Shown: one piece after another, positions 42,842 through 50,182 of the stretch
How the letters are laid out: each line of letters begins with the position of its first letter
Position numbering within the stretch: position 1 is the stretch's first letter
Source of the DNA: a bacterium
GTDB taxonomy: Bacteria; Patescibacteriota; Microgenomatia; UBA1406; GWC2-37-13
Assembly: GCA_021833625.1 (NCBI GenBank)
Contig: JAKBEU010000002.1
Location: forward strand, 186,001 to 250,000
DNA length: 64,000 nucleotides
Reading direction: 5' to 3'
Notes under the pieces: model-generated
What the model was told of the DNA's origin: nothing
What the model saw: the letters and a program-made list of their open reading frames with translations, nothing else
Database searches by the model: none
Position numbers and translations under genes: made by a program

Positions 42842-43868
42842 GGGCATATTGTAACAATTTATCACGCGTCATATAGGTCGGCAACAGATCATTTTTTTCG
42901 CTCAAGGGTCGGTCATCATTCACTCCTCCGGATATGCGGACGTGCTGTTCAAGAAATCGGGGAGGAAATCCGAACTGTGCCAAAGTTTCTATGCTAGTCG
43001 TTCGACCGAGCGTACGCGCAGCCCGCAGCACCCCTGGTGCCTGTGCATTTGACTCTCCGTATAAAAGATCGATATCGGTTTGCGCAAGGACTTTCATCAA
43101 CTCGGATGCAATTTTTGTATAAAGTCCTTTGCCGCGATACTCTTCGCGTGTTGCAGCTTCCGTTATCTCATACATGACAAACGGTTGAGGTGCGCCCCCT
43201 CTTTCTATTGCAAACTCAGCGCGTTCCGCCATGCCCGCACTTACCAACTGATCGCCGACAAATGTCCCCAGAAGAATATTGGTGGGATTTTGAAGAATAT
43301 TTATGACCTCGTCTCTTGACCAACCAAAGGCCTTATACAACTGCGCATATTGATCAATGATGTCCTCGTCAACCCGATCTCTTTCGGTTATTTCCCTGAA
43401 CCCGTAAGGAGAATAATCATGTTCCTTGTTGGACGGAGGATTGCCCATTATTTCCCGAACTGCCTGCAGCTCCTTTTCAAACAGTTCAGGCGGCGTATGT
43501 CTCTCCTGTGCATTTTTTCCCAAATATAAAATGGAACAATCATTAAACATTTTTCCGTCTCCCGAAAGTCTGATGATGCCTTCAACTAGAGGCGTTATCC
43601 GTTCGCGCTCATCAGGCGTTAGCCCTGAAAGCACGGCGTTCTCGACAAAATAACGTGCACTTATTCGGGTGGTATCAGCGCTAAGCGGCATCTGGCTGAA
43701 TTCACTTGATAATTGAAGCAAGTCTCCGGGAAGCGTAATCACGGCAGGATAGATACCTTTTTTGCGCTTCTCGGAAGCGGCAACGGGAGGGTAGGTGACT
43801 TCTCCAACACTGCTTGTTTGTATTGCGGGAATATCATATCCGTTCCCCTGCATCTCCATTTGTGCCAT
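42831..43868 (-). CDS. GNAT family N-acetyltransferase-like protein
   Basis: 345 residues. The C-terminal half has a GNAT core: LLGTFVGDQLVSAGMAERAEF as strands, then EITEAATREEYRGKGLYTKIASEL with the acetyl-CoA loop (R-G-K-G-L) near 255-265, and a DLLYGESNAQAP segment. The first about 150 residues are not recognised. It probably acetylates an amine of a small molecule or protein. It overlaps an M20 deacylase gene, so the pair might add and remove an acyl group, but that is context only. Confidence 0.75.
   Translation of the reverse strand: MAQMEMQGNGYDIPAIQTSSVGEVTYPPVAASEKRKKGIYPAVITLPGDLLQLSSEFSQMPLSADTTRISARYFVENAVLSGLTPDERERITPLVEGIIRLSGDGKMFNDCSILYLGKNAQERHTPPELFEKELQAVREIMGNPPSNKEHDYSPYGFREITERDRVDEDIIDQYAQLYKAFGWSRDEVINILQNPTNILLGTFVGDQLVSAGMAERAEFAIERGGAPQPFVMYEITEAATREEYRGKGLYTKIASELMKVLAQTDIDLLYGESNAQAPGVLRAARTLGRTTSIETLAQFGFPPRFLEQHVRISGGVNDDRPLSEKNDLLPTYMTRDKLLQYAHEH
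42848..42853 (-). promoter_or_regulatory. Leaderless-type extended -10 element for the M20 peptidase
   Basis: Minus strand TGTTACAAT ends exactly 6 nt before the ATG at 42841, within the last codons of the GNAT gene. The 19-mer TTGTTACAATATGCCCATG closely matches that of serS. Confidence 0.6.
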
Positions 43869-43877
43869 AGAAAATCT

Positions 43878-43883
43878 ATTATA
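43878..43883 (-). promoter_or_regulatory. -10 element for the GNAT gene
   Basis: Minus strand TATAAT ends 9 nt before the ATG at 43868, in the 88-bp divergent gap with the ACT-domain gene. Confidence 0.5.
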
Positions 43884-43942
43884 ATGGTGATAGTAAAAAT
43901 TACAAATAATTCACATAATTTGACAAAATAATTATAAAATGT

Positions 43943-43948
43943 TAAAAT
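43943..43948 (+). promoter_or_regulatory. Extended -10 element for the ACT-domain gene
   Basis: TGTTAAAAT: TAAAAT with TG one base upstream, ending 8 nt before the ATG at 43957. The in-frame ATG at 43939 overlaps this box, so it is less likely to be the start. Confidence 0.5.
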
Positions 43949-43956
43949 TACAACAT

Positions 43957-44589
43957 ATGCAAACAGTAACCGACCTCACCCGAAACTATATAAAGTCACA
44001 CATATTTTTGGAGGAAATGCTCTCAGAAGGAATTGCGAATCACAGCGCTCTTGCACGTATTATGAAACCGGAATTTGAAGAAACCCTGCTTAAAAATATA
44101 CAGATAGGATCGATTGTCATGGCTCTCAAACGCATTGAATCAACTCTGCAAAAAAAGAATTTGCAAAGGGAATTGAAAGCAGAAGAAATAATTGTGCGTT
44201 CTGACTTGGTGGAATATACGTTCAGTCACACCGAGGAAACCGTCGCAAAGCTCAGACAGCTTTTGAATTCCTTTGAGAAGAACTCCAACGCTTTTTTTAC
44301 GATAACGGAGGGTGTATTCGAACTTGCGATAATTGTCAGTAAAAAATATATGACGCTGGTTGAGAAGGCGTATGCCGATACAAAACAGATTGCAAAGCGT
44401 TCCCATCTTTCAGCCCTTATCCTAAGGCTACCGAAAGAAAATGTCACAACTCCCGGCGTCTACTATTCCATTTTGAAACGTCTGAATTGGGAAGGGATAA
44501 ATGTCATTGATGTCGTTTCGACAAATACCGAGTTCACTCTCATTCTAAATGACGACGAAGTGAGCCGTGCATTTGCCATCCTGAAATAA
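43957..44589 (+). CDS. ACT-domain protein, unknown function
   Basis: 210 residues. The N-terminal about 70 residues (VTDLTRNYIKSHIFLEEMLS, ANHSALARIMKPEFEETL) look like a helical, possibly winged-helix, segment. The end, from about 145, has an ACT-like pattern: SALILRLPKENVTTPGVYYSILKRLNWEGINVIDVVSTN. ACT domains bind amino acids and control enzymes or transcription. The gene stands alone, divergent from GNAT and touching greA at the 3' ends. A regulator is possible but not shown. Confidence 0.6.
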   Translation: MQTVTDLTRNYIKSHIFLEEMLSEGIANHSALARIMKPEFEETLLKNIQIGSIVMALKRIESTLQKKNLQRELKAEEIIVRSDLVEYTFSHTEETVAKLRQLLNSFEKNSNAFFTITEGVFELAIIVSKKYMTLVEKAYADTKQIAKRSHLSALILRLPKENVTTPGVYYSILKRLNWEGINVIDVVSTNTEFTLILNDDEVSRAFAILK

Positions 44590-45048
44590 TTATTTCACGG
44601 ACACTATTTTATACGTTACTTTCCCGCTCGGAAGGGTGATTTCTATTGCTTCTCCCGTCTTTTTTCCGATAAGAGTTTTGCCGATAGGAGATGTGTGGGA
44701 AATCTTTCCGTTCATCGGATCCGCTTCAAATTCTCCCACCACTTGAAATGTTCTTGTTGTTCCTCCCGCATCTACAACTATTGTTTTTCCGAGTGAAATC
44801 AGGTTGTCACCGGTATTTGTTTCCACTATTTCCGCATGTCTTATGACGTGTTTTATTTCGAGTATTCTTCCGTCCAATTCTCCCAGTTCCTCGCGGGCAG
44901 CGTGGTAAGCATTGTTTTCCTTGAGGTCACCCATTGAACGGGCCTTCTGTAGTTTGTCTATGGTGAAAGGGCGTTTTACCTCTTGGAGATTCTTCAACTC
45001 TTCCTGAAGATTATCAAAGCCTTCTTTGGTTATCTGTATTTTTTTCAT
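44590..45048 (-). CDS. greA: Transcription elongation factor GreA
   Basis: 152 residues. N-terminal coiled coil with ITKEGFDNLQEELKNLQEVKRP and the tip acidic pair in the SMGDLKENNAYHAAREE loop (D-x-x-E-N), then the C-terminal FKBP-like domain with ISHTSPIGKTLIGKKTGE near 115-135. It rescues backtracked RNA polymerase by stimulating transcript cleavage. The length is typical at about 155. It touches the ACT gene with no gap at the 3' ends. Confidence 0.95.
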   Translation of the reverse strand: MKKIQITKEGFDNLQEELKNLQEVKRPFTIDKLQKARSMGDLKENNAYHAAREELGELDGRILEIKHVIRHAEIVETNTGDNLISLGKTIVVDAGGTTRTFQVVGEFEADPMNGKISHTSPIGKTLIGKKTGEAIEITLPSGKVTYKIVSVK

Positions 45049-45054
45049 ATGACG

Positions 45055-45060
45055 ATTATA
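45055..45060 (-). promoter_or_regulatory. Leaderless -10 element for greA
   Basis: Minus strand TATAAT ends exactly 6 nt before the greA ATG (45048) and overlaps the stop codon of the HAD gene. The greA mRNA is predicted to start at the ATG. Confidence 0.6.
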
Positions 45061-45658
45061 GTATATGTAATGTGGTAAGTTTCGCTTCCAATTGTTTCGC
45101 GTCCTTAAATTGAATACTTTTTATCCCGAGAGATGAAGCCGCATCGCAATTCTGTTTCATATCGTCAATAAAAATACATTCATCAGGCTGCGCACCTATT
45201 ATGTTAAGGGTTTTTTTGAAAAAATTTGAATGGGGTTTTATTTCCCTCAACAGATAAGAGGGAATGACTTTGGATAAATATTGCACAAGGCCGGATCCCT
45301 CAACCTTATATTTCATCAGCATTTTTCCTTCATTTGTTGCAAGCGCTATTTTATATTTTTTCTCCAGTGTTTGGAAAAGCGTCTCCATCCCTTCGGTTGG
45401 AACAACGTCTTTTTTGAATAGTTCATCAAATTCGGAAACGCTCAGGTCAAGCTTATGCTGTTTCAGGTATTTACCGATAAACTGTTCATGGGAAATATAT
45501 CCAAGCATGTAGTTGGTATATTCCTTTGCCGTATACATTCCCTCGAGCTGTTCCTGGCTGAAATAGCGCGTTTCAACGGTGTAACCGTTGGGGTTTTTCA
45601 GTGTGGGAGCAATAATTACTCCACTTACATCACATAAAATCCACTCAATAGTTTTCAT
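45056..45658 (-). CDS. HAD-superfamily hydrolase (subfamily IA)
   Basis: 200 residues. Motif I is WILCDVSGVI near 6-15, where the usual second Asp of DxD is Ser, as in the DxGGV subgroup. Motif II is LATNEGK near 105, a Lys lies in EIKPHSNFFKKTL near 135, and motif III is CIFIDDMKQNCDAASSLG near 162. It is a probable small phosphatase or haloacid dehalogenase-like enzyme. It has a proper AGGAGA Shine-Dalgarno site before the ATG, matching its place after the EamA gene in one transcript. Confidence 0.82.
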   Translation of the reverse strand: MKTIEWILCDVSGVIIAPTLKNPNGYTVETRYFSQEQLEGMYTAKEYTNYMLGYISHEQFIGKYLKQHKLDLSVSEFDELFKKDVVPTEGMETLFQTLEKKYKIALATNEGKMLMKYKVEGSGLVQYLSKVIPSYLLREIKPHSNFFKKTLNIIGAQPDECIFIDDMKQNCDAASSLGIKSIQFKDAKQLEAKLTTLHIL

Positions 45659-45659
45659 A

Positions 45660-46559
45660 TTAATTTTCTCCTTTTAATATGACAAAAGTAGAGGATATCA
45701 AAATCAACACTCCTCCGACAAATGTTGCCAATGTCGGAATTTCTTTAAAGAAGAGGAAGGCAAAAAATATTCCAAATACTAACTCAGATAAGAGGATAAT
45801 GCTTCCTGCTGTTGCCTTAAAGTATTCAAATCCTTTTGTCATGGCAAACCATGCTAAAAAGTTATCTATTCCGAAGAGAATTGTTGTTATCCAAACACTG
45901 CTTGTTACGTGAGTGATTCCTCCGCCGAAATAAAAAGAACGTTCAATAGTCAAACTGAGTGCACCAAGCACCACAACTCCCACAAGAGTGTTGGCAAACA
46001 TCATAAAACTTGCAGGATATTTATTCAGTTTTTTTCGCAAGATAAGGTAAGAAGATTGGCCAAGCGCCGACAGTATTGCAAAAAAGCCACCCAACTTCCA
46101 CGTCGGGATAGAGTTTGGGGAGAAGAGAAGCGCCAAAGCGACAAGACTGATAATTAAGGAAGCTATGTTTACCAAATTAATCTTGTCTTTAAGAAAAAAA
46201 TAGCCAAGGATGGGTGCAATGATGGCATATGTGTAAAAAAGAAATAGTGCATTACTGACTTTTGTGTATAAAATACCGTAGGTAAAAAACAGGTTTGTGA
46301 GCGCATAACCGAATATTGTGGTAATGGCAAGAAGAAAGATATCTTTTTTATCTACTTTTATTTTTGATTTTGAAATCAGGAAGAGATAAATTGCGGCTGC
46401 AAAAAAAGCAAAGATATACCGCAAAAAGACCTGGGACATGGGAAGCAAACCGCCCCCTCCCAAGGTTCTGATAAGGACAGGTATGATGCTATATAAAAAC
46501 GCAGACGTTAAAAGGAGTAAAATTCCTTTAGCGGAATTATTCTTTTGGCTATTTTTCAT
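45660..46559 (-). CDS. EamA/DMT-family transporter
   Basis: 299 residues with about ten membrane helices in two EamA halves. The first runs from ILLLLTSAFLYSIIPVLIRT to about 140. The second runs from about 155 to the end and includes LSELVFGIFFAFLFFKEIPT. The family exports or imports small metabolites; the substrate cannot be told. ATG 46559 is preferred because the longer TTG start at 46580 overlaps a TACAAT box (46570s) upstream. It is followed 1 bp later by the HAD gene. Confidence 0.83.
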   Translation of the reverse strand: MKNSQKNNSAKGILLLLTSAFLYSIIPVLIRTLGGGGLLPMSQVFLRYIFAFFAAAIYLFLISKSKIKVDKKDIFLLAITTIFGYALTNLFFTYGILYTKVSNALFLFYTYAIIAPILGYFFLKDKINLVNIASLIISLVALALLFSPNSIPTWKLGGFFAILSALGQSSYLILRKKLNKYPASFMMFANTLVGVVVLGALSLTIERSFYFGGGITHVTSSVWITTILFGIDNFLAWFAMTKGFEYFKATAGSIILLSELVFGIFFAFLFFKEIPTLATFVGGVLILISSTFVILKGEN

Positions 46560-46645
46560 ATTCTTTGTCCATTGTATCAAATCTCAGACAAAGAAAGAGC
46601 GCTTCTTAACGATTTAATTAAGCAGAAGCTCCCCAACAGAGTGGA

Positions 46646-47263
46646 TTAAAATCCCAAATCTTTTTCGACAAGGATTATGTTGATTTTTCTATACATCATA
46701 GGATTTTCATTTTTGAAAATCACTATTTTGTTCAGGCTGGTGCCGACTCCATATTTTGACATCATATGTTTATCTTCAAGAGGAACGACATGTTCTTCAA
46801 GCCGCTTCATTGCATCTGCAAGTGTCGCTACTATTTTTTTTGTACTGATAACAAATACAAGGTTTTGCGAGGTGAAGACAATATGGGGAAGCTGGCTTCC
46901 GGTATTTGATGCAATTACAAACTCACCGTTTTCAACCAGCGCATGGACGCTTCCCAGGTAATAATCGGAAAGTACGGACTTTTTACGCAGTTCTGCTTGT
47001 TTGGCAGGATCTTTTTCCGCGAGGATCATTTCATGGAAATTGACCCACCCGTGTTTTCCGCTTTTCAGATAGTCAACGAATCCAATCTGTTCAAGCGTTA
47101 CGGATGCACCGTTCATAACGGATTCACCCTTAGGAATAATTTTTTTAATTGTTGTAAGCGCTTCCTGTTCGTCTTTTACGACAAACACGTTGTACTGTTT
47201 TGCCTTGAGGGCCATCGCTGTTTTGTCAACGATCTGTTTATTTGGTAAGGAATCAAAGTTCAT
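46646..47263 (-). CDS. LUD-domain protein (LutC/YkgG-like)
   Basis: 205 residues. The LUD pattern is visible: PKGESVMNGASVTLEQIGF near 50, LSDYYLGSVHALVENGEFVIASNTGSQ near 100-125 and VFVISTKKIVATLADAMKR near 140. LutC-type proteins take part in lactate use with LutA/B, but those iron-sulfur partners are not in the window, so a stand-alone role is likely. Its -10 box is not obvious. A GCTTCT/AGAAGC inverted repeat at 46601-46629 follows the gene and may be a weak terminator. Confidence 0.83.
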   Translation of the reverse strand: MNFDSLPNKQIVDKTAMALKAKQYNVFVVKDEQEALTTIKKIIPKGESVMNGASVTLEQIGFVDYLKSGKHGWVNFHEMILAEKDPAKQAELRKKSVLSDYYLGSVHALVENGEFVIASNTGSQLPHIVFTSQNLVFVISTKKIVATLADAMKRLEEHVVPLEDKHMMSKYGVGTSLNKIVIFKNENPMMYRKINIILVEKDLGF

Positions 47264-47351
47264 AGTAGATTAATGGTAATTCTAATACCTTGATTGTAAT
47301 AGTTTAATAAAAAATGTCAAGAGGTAGTTTTTTGTGGTTTTACATTTCCAA

Positions 47352-47921
47352 CTAATTTTGGACAAGGGGGAGAAATTCTTTCCAGTCGTGAGCTATTTTT
47401 ATCTGCGCATCGCTAAGCGTCATCTGGCCACTGCAGACCAGTTTGTGAAGATAATTCTCGACCTTGTCTTTTTCATGAAACCCGGGACGCGGTTCGGCTG
47501 ATTCCGGCCACAGATTGCTGATATCGTTTGAACCCCCAAGCTCGAGACTGATAAGGTGATCAACTTCATACTCATTTTTCATATGCGTCGTAATTCCGTA
47601 TTCTGCGTATACCTCTTTTTTTACGCTTTCAGGAACATTACGTACCGATTTTGAATACCCCGGTACGCAGATTTGCTCTCTTGTCGCTCCCTTAATGACG
47701 TCTCCCGGTGTGCATGCTTCATCTTCAATTCCTTGTGTGGCGACACACCCTGAGGACTTGGTGCGCGTCTGTATCGAAGTACCTAAAACATTCTTTGTGA
47801 TAGTAGGAGATATGCTTTGTGACGTTTTTGGAACCTGTTGCGGCTGTCTGTAAAACGAATAAGCTGCGCATAAAAGGAGAAGTACTATCACTAATGCAAA
47901 AATGACTCTCGTTGTTTTCAT
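47352..47921 (-). CDS. Secreted or membrane-anchored HNH-type nuclease
   Basis: 189 residues: N-terminal hydrophobic signal (about 5-24), a Ser/Thr linker, four cysteines near 58-85 (CVATQ, EACTPGD, ICVPGYS), and the HNH beta-beta-alpha core YEVDHLISLELGGSNDISNLW near 117-138. EVDH gives the catalytic His and the second Asp/Asn follow. A cysteine near the end (KLVCSG) may be structural. It probably degrades DNA at the cell surface, perhaps for nucleotide uptake. It is predicted leaderless. Confidence 0.78.
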   Translation of the reverse strand: MKTTRVIFALVIVLLLLCAAYSFYRQPQQVPKTSQSISPTITKNVLGTSIQTRTKSSGCVATQGIEDEACTPGDVIKGATREQICVPGYSKSVRNVPESVKKEVYAEYGITTHMKNEYEVDHLISLELGGSNDISNLWPESAEPRPGFHEKDKVENYLHKLVCSGQMTLSDAQIKIAHDWKEFLPLVQN

Positions 47922-47928
47922 TAAAAAA

Positions 47929-47934
47929 ATTATA
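47929..47934 (-). promoter_or_regulatory. -10 element for the HNH nuclease gene
   Basis: Minus strand TATAAT ends 7 nt before the ATG at 47921, in the gap after the VOC gene. Confidence 0.5.
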
Positions 47935-48002
47935 TCAGAGAAGATTCTGATGAGTTTGTTTTGATGGTATAGGGCGTGGTACGATGTTGGAGCTTATTTT
48001 TA

Positions 48003-48416
48003 TCACCCTCTAATTCCAAGGCCCTGAGAGAAGCGTAGTAAATATCCACTAGGATCCATCACAAGGATTTCTCGACAGCCATGCAACGTTTTTTTCACTT
48101 TATACCAACTATCTTTTACTCCTCTCTTTAATGGATAATTATTTTTTGCAAGTGAATCGACAATTTTCTGTACATTATCTGTCTCAATTTGAAAGTTAAT
48201 CCCTCTTCCGAATGGATATTCCGGTGTTCCATTGTGCCAAACCTCATCTTCATCTTCCTGTTGAATCATAAGTTGACTTCCCTGATAGGAAAGGAAGGCA
48301 AATAATGGGTTTTGTCTTTCATATTCAAGTTTGAAACCCAATATGTCTGTATAAAAATTGAGACTTTTTTTGAAGTCAATAACATAAAGTTCGGGAAGGA
48401 TATTGTTGAATCTCAT
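48003..48416 (-). CDS. VOC-superfamily (glyoxalase/bleomycin resistance) protein
   Basis: 137 residues with two beta-alpha-beta-beta-beta halves: LPELYVIDFKKSLNFYTDILGF near 5-27 and GINFQIETDNVQKIVDSLAKN near 75, ending VMDPSGYLLRFSQGLG. A His/Glu metal set is only partly visible. Members include glyoxalases, dioxygenases and drug-binding proteins, so the substrate is open. The gene is monocistronic next to the tRNA-Glu gene. Confidence 0.83.
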   Translation of the reverse strand: MRFNNILPELYVIDFKKSLNFYTDILGFKLEYERQNPLFAFLSYQGSQLMIQQEDEDEVWHNGTPEYPFGRGINFQIETDNVQKIVDSLAKNNYPLKRGVKDSWYKVKKTLHGCREILVMDPSGYLLRFSQGLGIRG

Positions 48417-48423
48417 AGCTTTG

Positions 48424-48429
48424 ATTGTA
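48424..48429 (-). promoter_or_regulatory. Extended -10 element for the VOC gene
   Basis: Minus strand TGATACAAT: TACAAT with TG one base upstream, ending 7 nt before the ATG at 48416. Confidence 0.5.
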
Positions 48430-48443
48430 TCAAAGTTTGGGGG

Positions 48444-48516
48444 TGTCGCTAACGGGATTCGAACCCGTGTTCACAGAATGAGAATCTGTTGTCCTAGGCC
48501 TCTAGACTATAGCGAC
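48444..48516 (-). tRNA. tRNA-Glu(CTC)
   Basis: 73 nt cloverleaf on the minus strand. Acceptor GTCGCTA pairs with TAGCGAC, discriminator A. The anticodon stem ACAGA/TCTGT holds the loop TTCTCAT with anticodon CTC (Glu, codon GAG). The T-arm is ACGGG, TTCGAAT, CCCGT. The 3' CCA is not encoded, because the next bases are CCCCC, so it must be added by the CCA-adding enzyme. Confidence 0.95.
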
Positions 48517-48533
48517 AAGGTCCTTATTTTAGC

Positions 48534-48644
48534 TTATCGGTACTTGATAAACAAGTATCCCAGCAAAAAGAAAACGATAATACCCATGAGTATGAGAAAG
48601 CTCACTCTTGGTTCAAGACTGTCTTTAGTGTGTTTTTTTACCAT
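48534..48644 (-). CDS. Small single-pass membrane peptide (36 aa)
   Basis: ATG at 48644 reads MVKKHTKDSLEPRVS, then a hydrophobic stretch FLILMGIIVFFLLGYLFI and KYR before TAA at 48534-48536. GGGAGG lies one base before the ATG, unusually close for a Shine-Dalgarno site. TATACT (minus) lies about 10 nt upstream. A basic start plus a membrane helix is a believable small protein, but there is no homology support. It lies between the DsbA-like gene's terminator and tRNA-Glu. Confidence 0.4.
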   Translation of the reverse strand: MVKKHTKDSLEPRVSFLILMGIIVFFLLGYLFIKYR

Positions 48645-48666
48645 ACCTCCCTTCAGTATACAAAAA

Positions 48667-48688
48667 GGAGGTGGCTTTCACCACCTCC
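48667..48688 (-). terminator. Intrinsic terminator of the thiol-oxidoreductase-like gene
   Basis: GGAGGTGG (48667-48674) pairs with CCACCTCC (48681-48688) around CTTTCA. The minus strand continues TTTTTG. It lies 20 bp after the stop of the gene at 48708 and is one of the few clear terminators in the window. Confidence 0.8.
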
Positions 48689-48707
48689 ATTGTTTTAAAT
48701 TACTGGG

Positions 48708-49742
48708 TTATTTTGCAGGGGCACATCCGGCTGCGGATGTGGTCGTTCCTGTTGAGGCAACTTCATCAGTTGTTGCAAATGCTGTTGCCATATCTTTGGT
48801 TGATATCTGTGTTGAGAATGAACTGTCAGGAGTTTTTGACCCACAGCTCACAATTGTTTGAATGCTGTTCGGGACACGTCCTCCGAAATCAAATTCCGAC
48901 ACGACCTGTTTTCCGTTAAGGATAAGAGTCGGGGAACCGCTCACTTTAAGCTGGGATGCTAAGTCAAAATCTTTTTGTGCATAAGCAAGTCCTCTCTTTG
49001 CATCTCCTGTGCAGCCGTCAAGCTGAGTCTTATTGACACCGGATGACGTAATACATTCATCTGTTTTTCCCGCCTGCATGTAGCAAGAAACATATGGCCA
49101 ATAGAGATCTTTTTGTTCTTCACGGATACATATCTGTCTTAAGTTTTCTTTTGCTTCTTCGTCTCCGTGCATTGAGGTAATTTTCCCGTCAACGATTGAG
49201 CCGATATACTTTATGTCAAGATTAGATGACAGGGCAGGATTTTCAGCAAGGGCATTCTTATATACACGCTGCATCTGAAGCCCGAAAGGACAGTTGGATA
49301 CGACAAACGCCGTAAGGTTTGCTTTGTCAGCTTTTTGCAGATCGTTGCAGGTCAACTTTTTTTGCTCAGTTGTTGCAGCTGCTGTTTGCTTACCTACTTT
49401 ATCAAGTTCAACTCCGGAGGTAAAAAGTATTTTTCCGTCTTTTGTGATATAGGAGGTATAGTCTTGGTTATTCAGTTTTAATACGAATTCATAAATGCCG
49501 CTTTTTTCAACGACACTTGCAATTTCAAACTTTGTTGAAGGATTGTTTAAGACTTTTTTGATTGCTTCAGGAATTTGTTTATTTTTGAATTCTTCCGTTT
49601 TTCCTTTGAAACTTCTTATGATGAGCAGAATAGCCGCAAGACAAATAACAACGGCAACAATTGCCCAATTAAATTTCGGCTGTTGGGCCGACTGAGCCTT
49701 TAGATCCACTTCGGGTTTTGAGGATGAATGTTTTTTTATCAT
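48708..49742 (-). CDS. Membrane-anchored thioredoxin-fold (DsbA/GILT-like) protein
   Basis: 344 residues: short cytoplasmic part, membrane helix (about 27-45), a small domain (about 55-115), then a thioredoxin fold from about 130. FVVSNCPFGLQMQRVYKNA near 146-165 has one active-site Cys (CPFG, not CxxC). Later cysteines in QICIREEQKDLYWPYVSCYM and ECITSSG resemble GILT/DsbA-like thiol proteins. A cis-Pro segment GSPTLILNGKQV lies near 285. It probably handles thiols outside the membrane. It has its own terminator. Confidence 0.72.
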   Translation of the reverse strand: MIKKHSSSKPEVDLKAQSAQQPKFNWAIVAVVICLAAILLIIRSFKGKTEEFKNKQIPEAIKKVLNNPSTKFEIASVVEKSGIYEFVLKLNNQDYTSYITKDGKILFTSGVELDKVGKQTAAATTEQKKLTCNDLQKADKANLTAFVVSNCPFGLQMQRVYKNALAENPALSSNLDIKYIGSIVDGKITSMHGDEEAKENLRQICIREEQKDLYWPYVSCYMQAGKTDECITSSGVNKTQLDGCTGDAKRGLAYAQKDFDLASQLKVSGSPTLILNGKQVVSEFDFGGRVPNSIQTIVSCGSKTPDSSFSTQISTKDMATAFATTDEVASTGTTTSAAGCAPAK

Positions 49743-49776
49743 AGTGCAAACATTAAATACTATTTATTAATAATTG

Positions 49777-50127
49777 TCAACACAACGTAGCTCCATTCAT
49801 GGAACTTTTTGCCGTTTTTACGAAACGGAGTTTTTCGACCTCTCCCTTTTTTTCGACAGTGACAAGAAGCATGCCTTGAGACGCCACTCCCATAATCATG
49901 CGGGGGGCAAGATTTGCGACAAAAAGATATTTATTTCCGATAAGTTTTTCGGCAGTGATATATTTTGCAATGCCTGACCGGATAGTAACGGTTCCGTAAT
50001 CGGCTCCCAGGTCAACCGTCAAGTGAAGCAGTTTGTTTGATCCTTCAACGGGCACCGCGTTTTTCACCTCTCCGACACGGATATCAAGTTTTGAAAAATC
50101 TTCATACATCACCTCAGGTTTTTTCAT
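49777..50127 (-). CDS. Free-standing tRNA-binding domain protein (EMAP/Trbp111-like)
   Basis: 116 residues, one OB fold: DFSKLDIRVGEVKNAVPVEGS near 9-29, NKLLHLTVDLG, and VANLAPRMIMGVASQGMLLV near 75-95. This is the C-terminal dimer domain of bacterial MetRS found as a single protein (Trbp111/CsaA-like). It binds tRNA structure. It lies 55 bp downstream of a shortened alaS. A separate metG C-terminal role cannot be excluded. Confidence 0.85.
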   Translation of the reverse strand: MKKPEVMYEDFSKLDIRVGEVKNAVPVEGSNKLLHLTVDLGADYGTVTIRSGIAKYITAEKLIGNKYLFVANLAPRMIMGVASQGMLLVTVEKKGEVEKLRFVKTAKSSMNGATLC

Positions 50128-50129
50128 AA

Positions 50130-50156
50130 GATCCTTCGACTTCGCTCAGGATGACA
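50130..50156. repeat. Dispersed 27-bp repeat of the TCCTTCGAC...GCTCAGGA type
   Basis: The segment from 50130 to 50156 contains TCCTTCGACTTCGCTCAGGA. From memory this sequence occurs in intergenic DNA of many unrelated bacterial and metagenomic genomes. Its function is unknown. It lies between alaS and the tRNA-binding gene. I found no second copy here. Confidence 0.55.
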
Positions 50157-50182
50157 TAAGAGAGCAAATGATAATGCTCATG

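Noticed and set aside
48403-48861. Plus-strand reading frame of 152 residues over the tRNA
   Set aside because: It runs through tRNA-Glu and antisense to the thiol protein gene and terminator, with no family likeness.
50128-50182. Terminator between alaS and the tRNA-binding gene
   Set aside because: The stem of the repeat there is weak and has no T-run.
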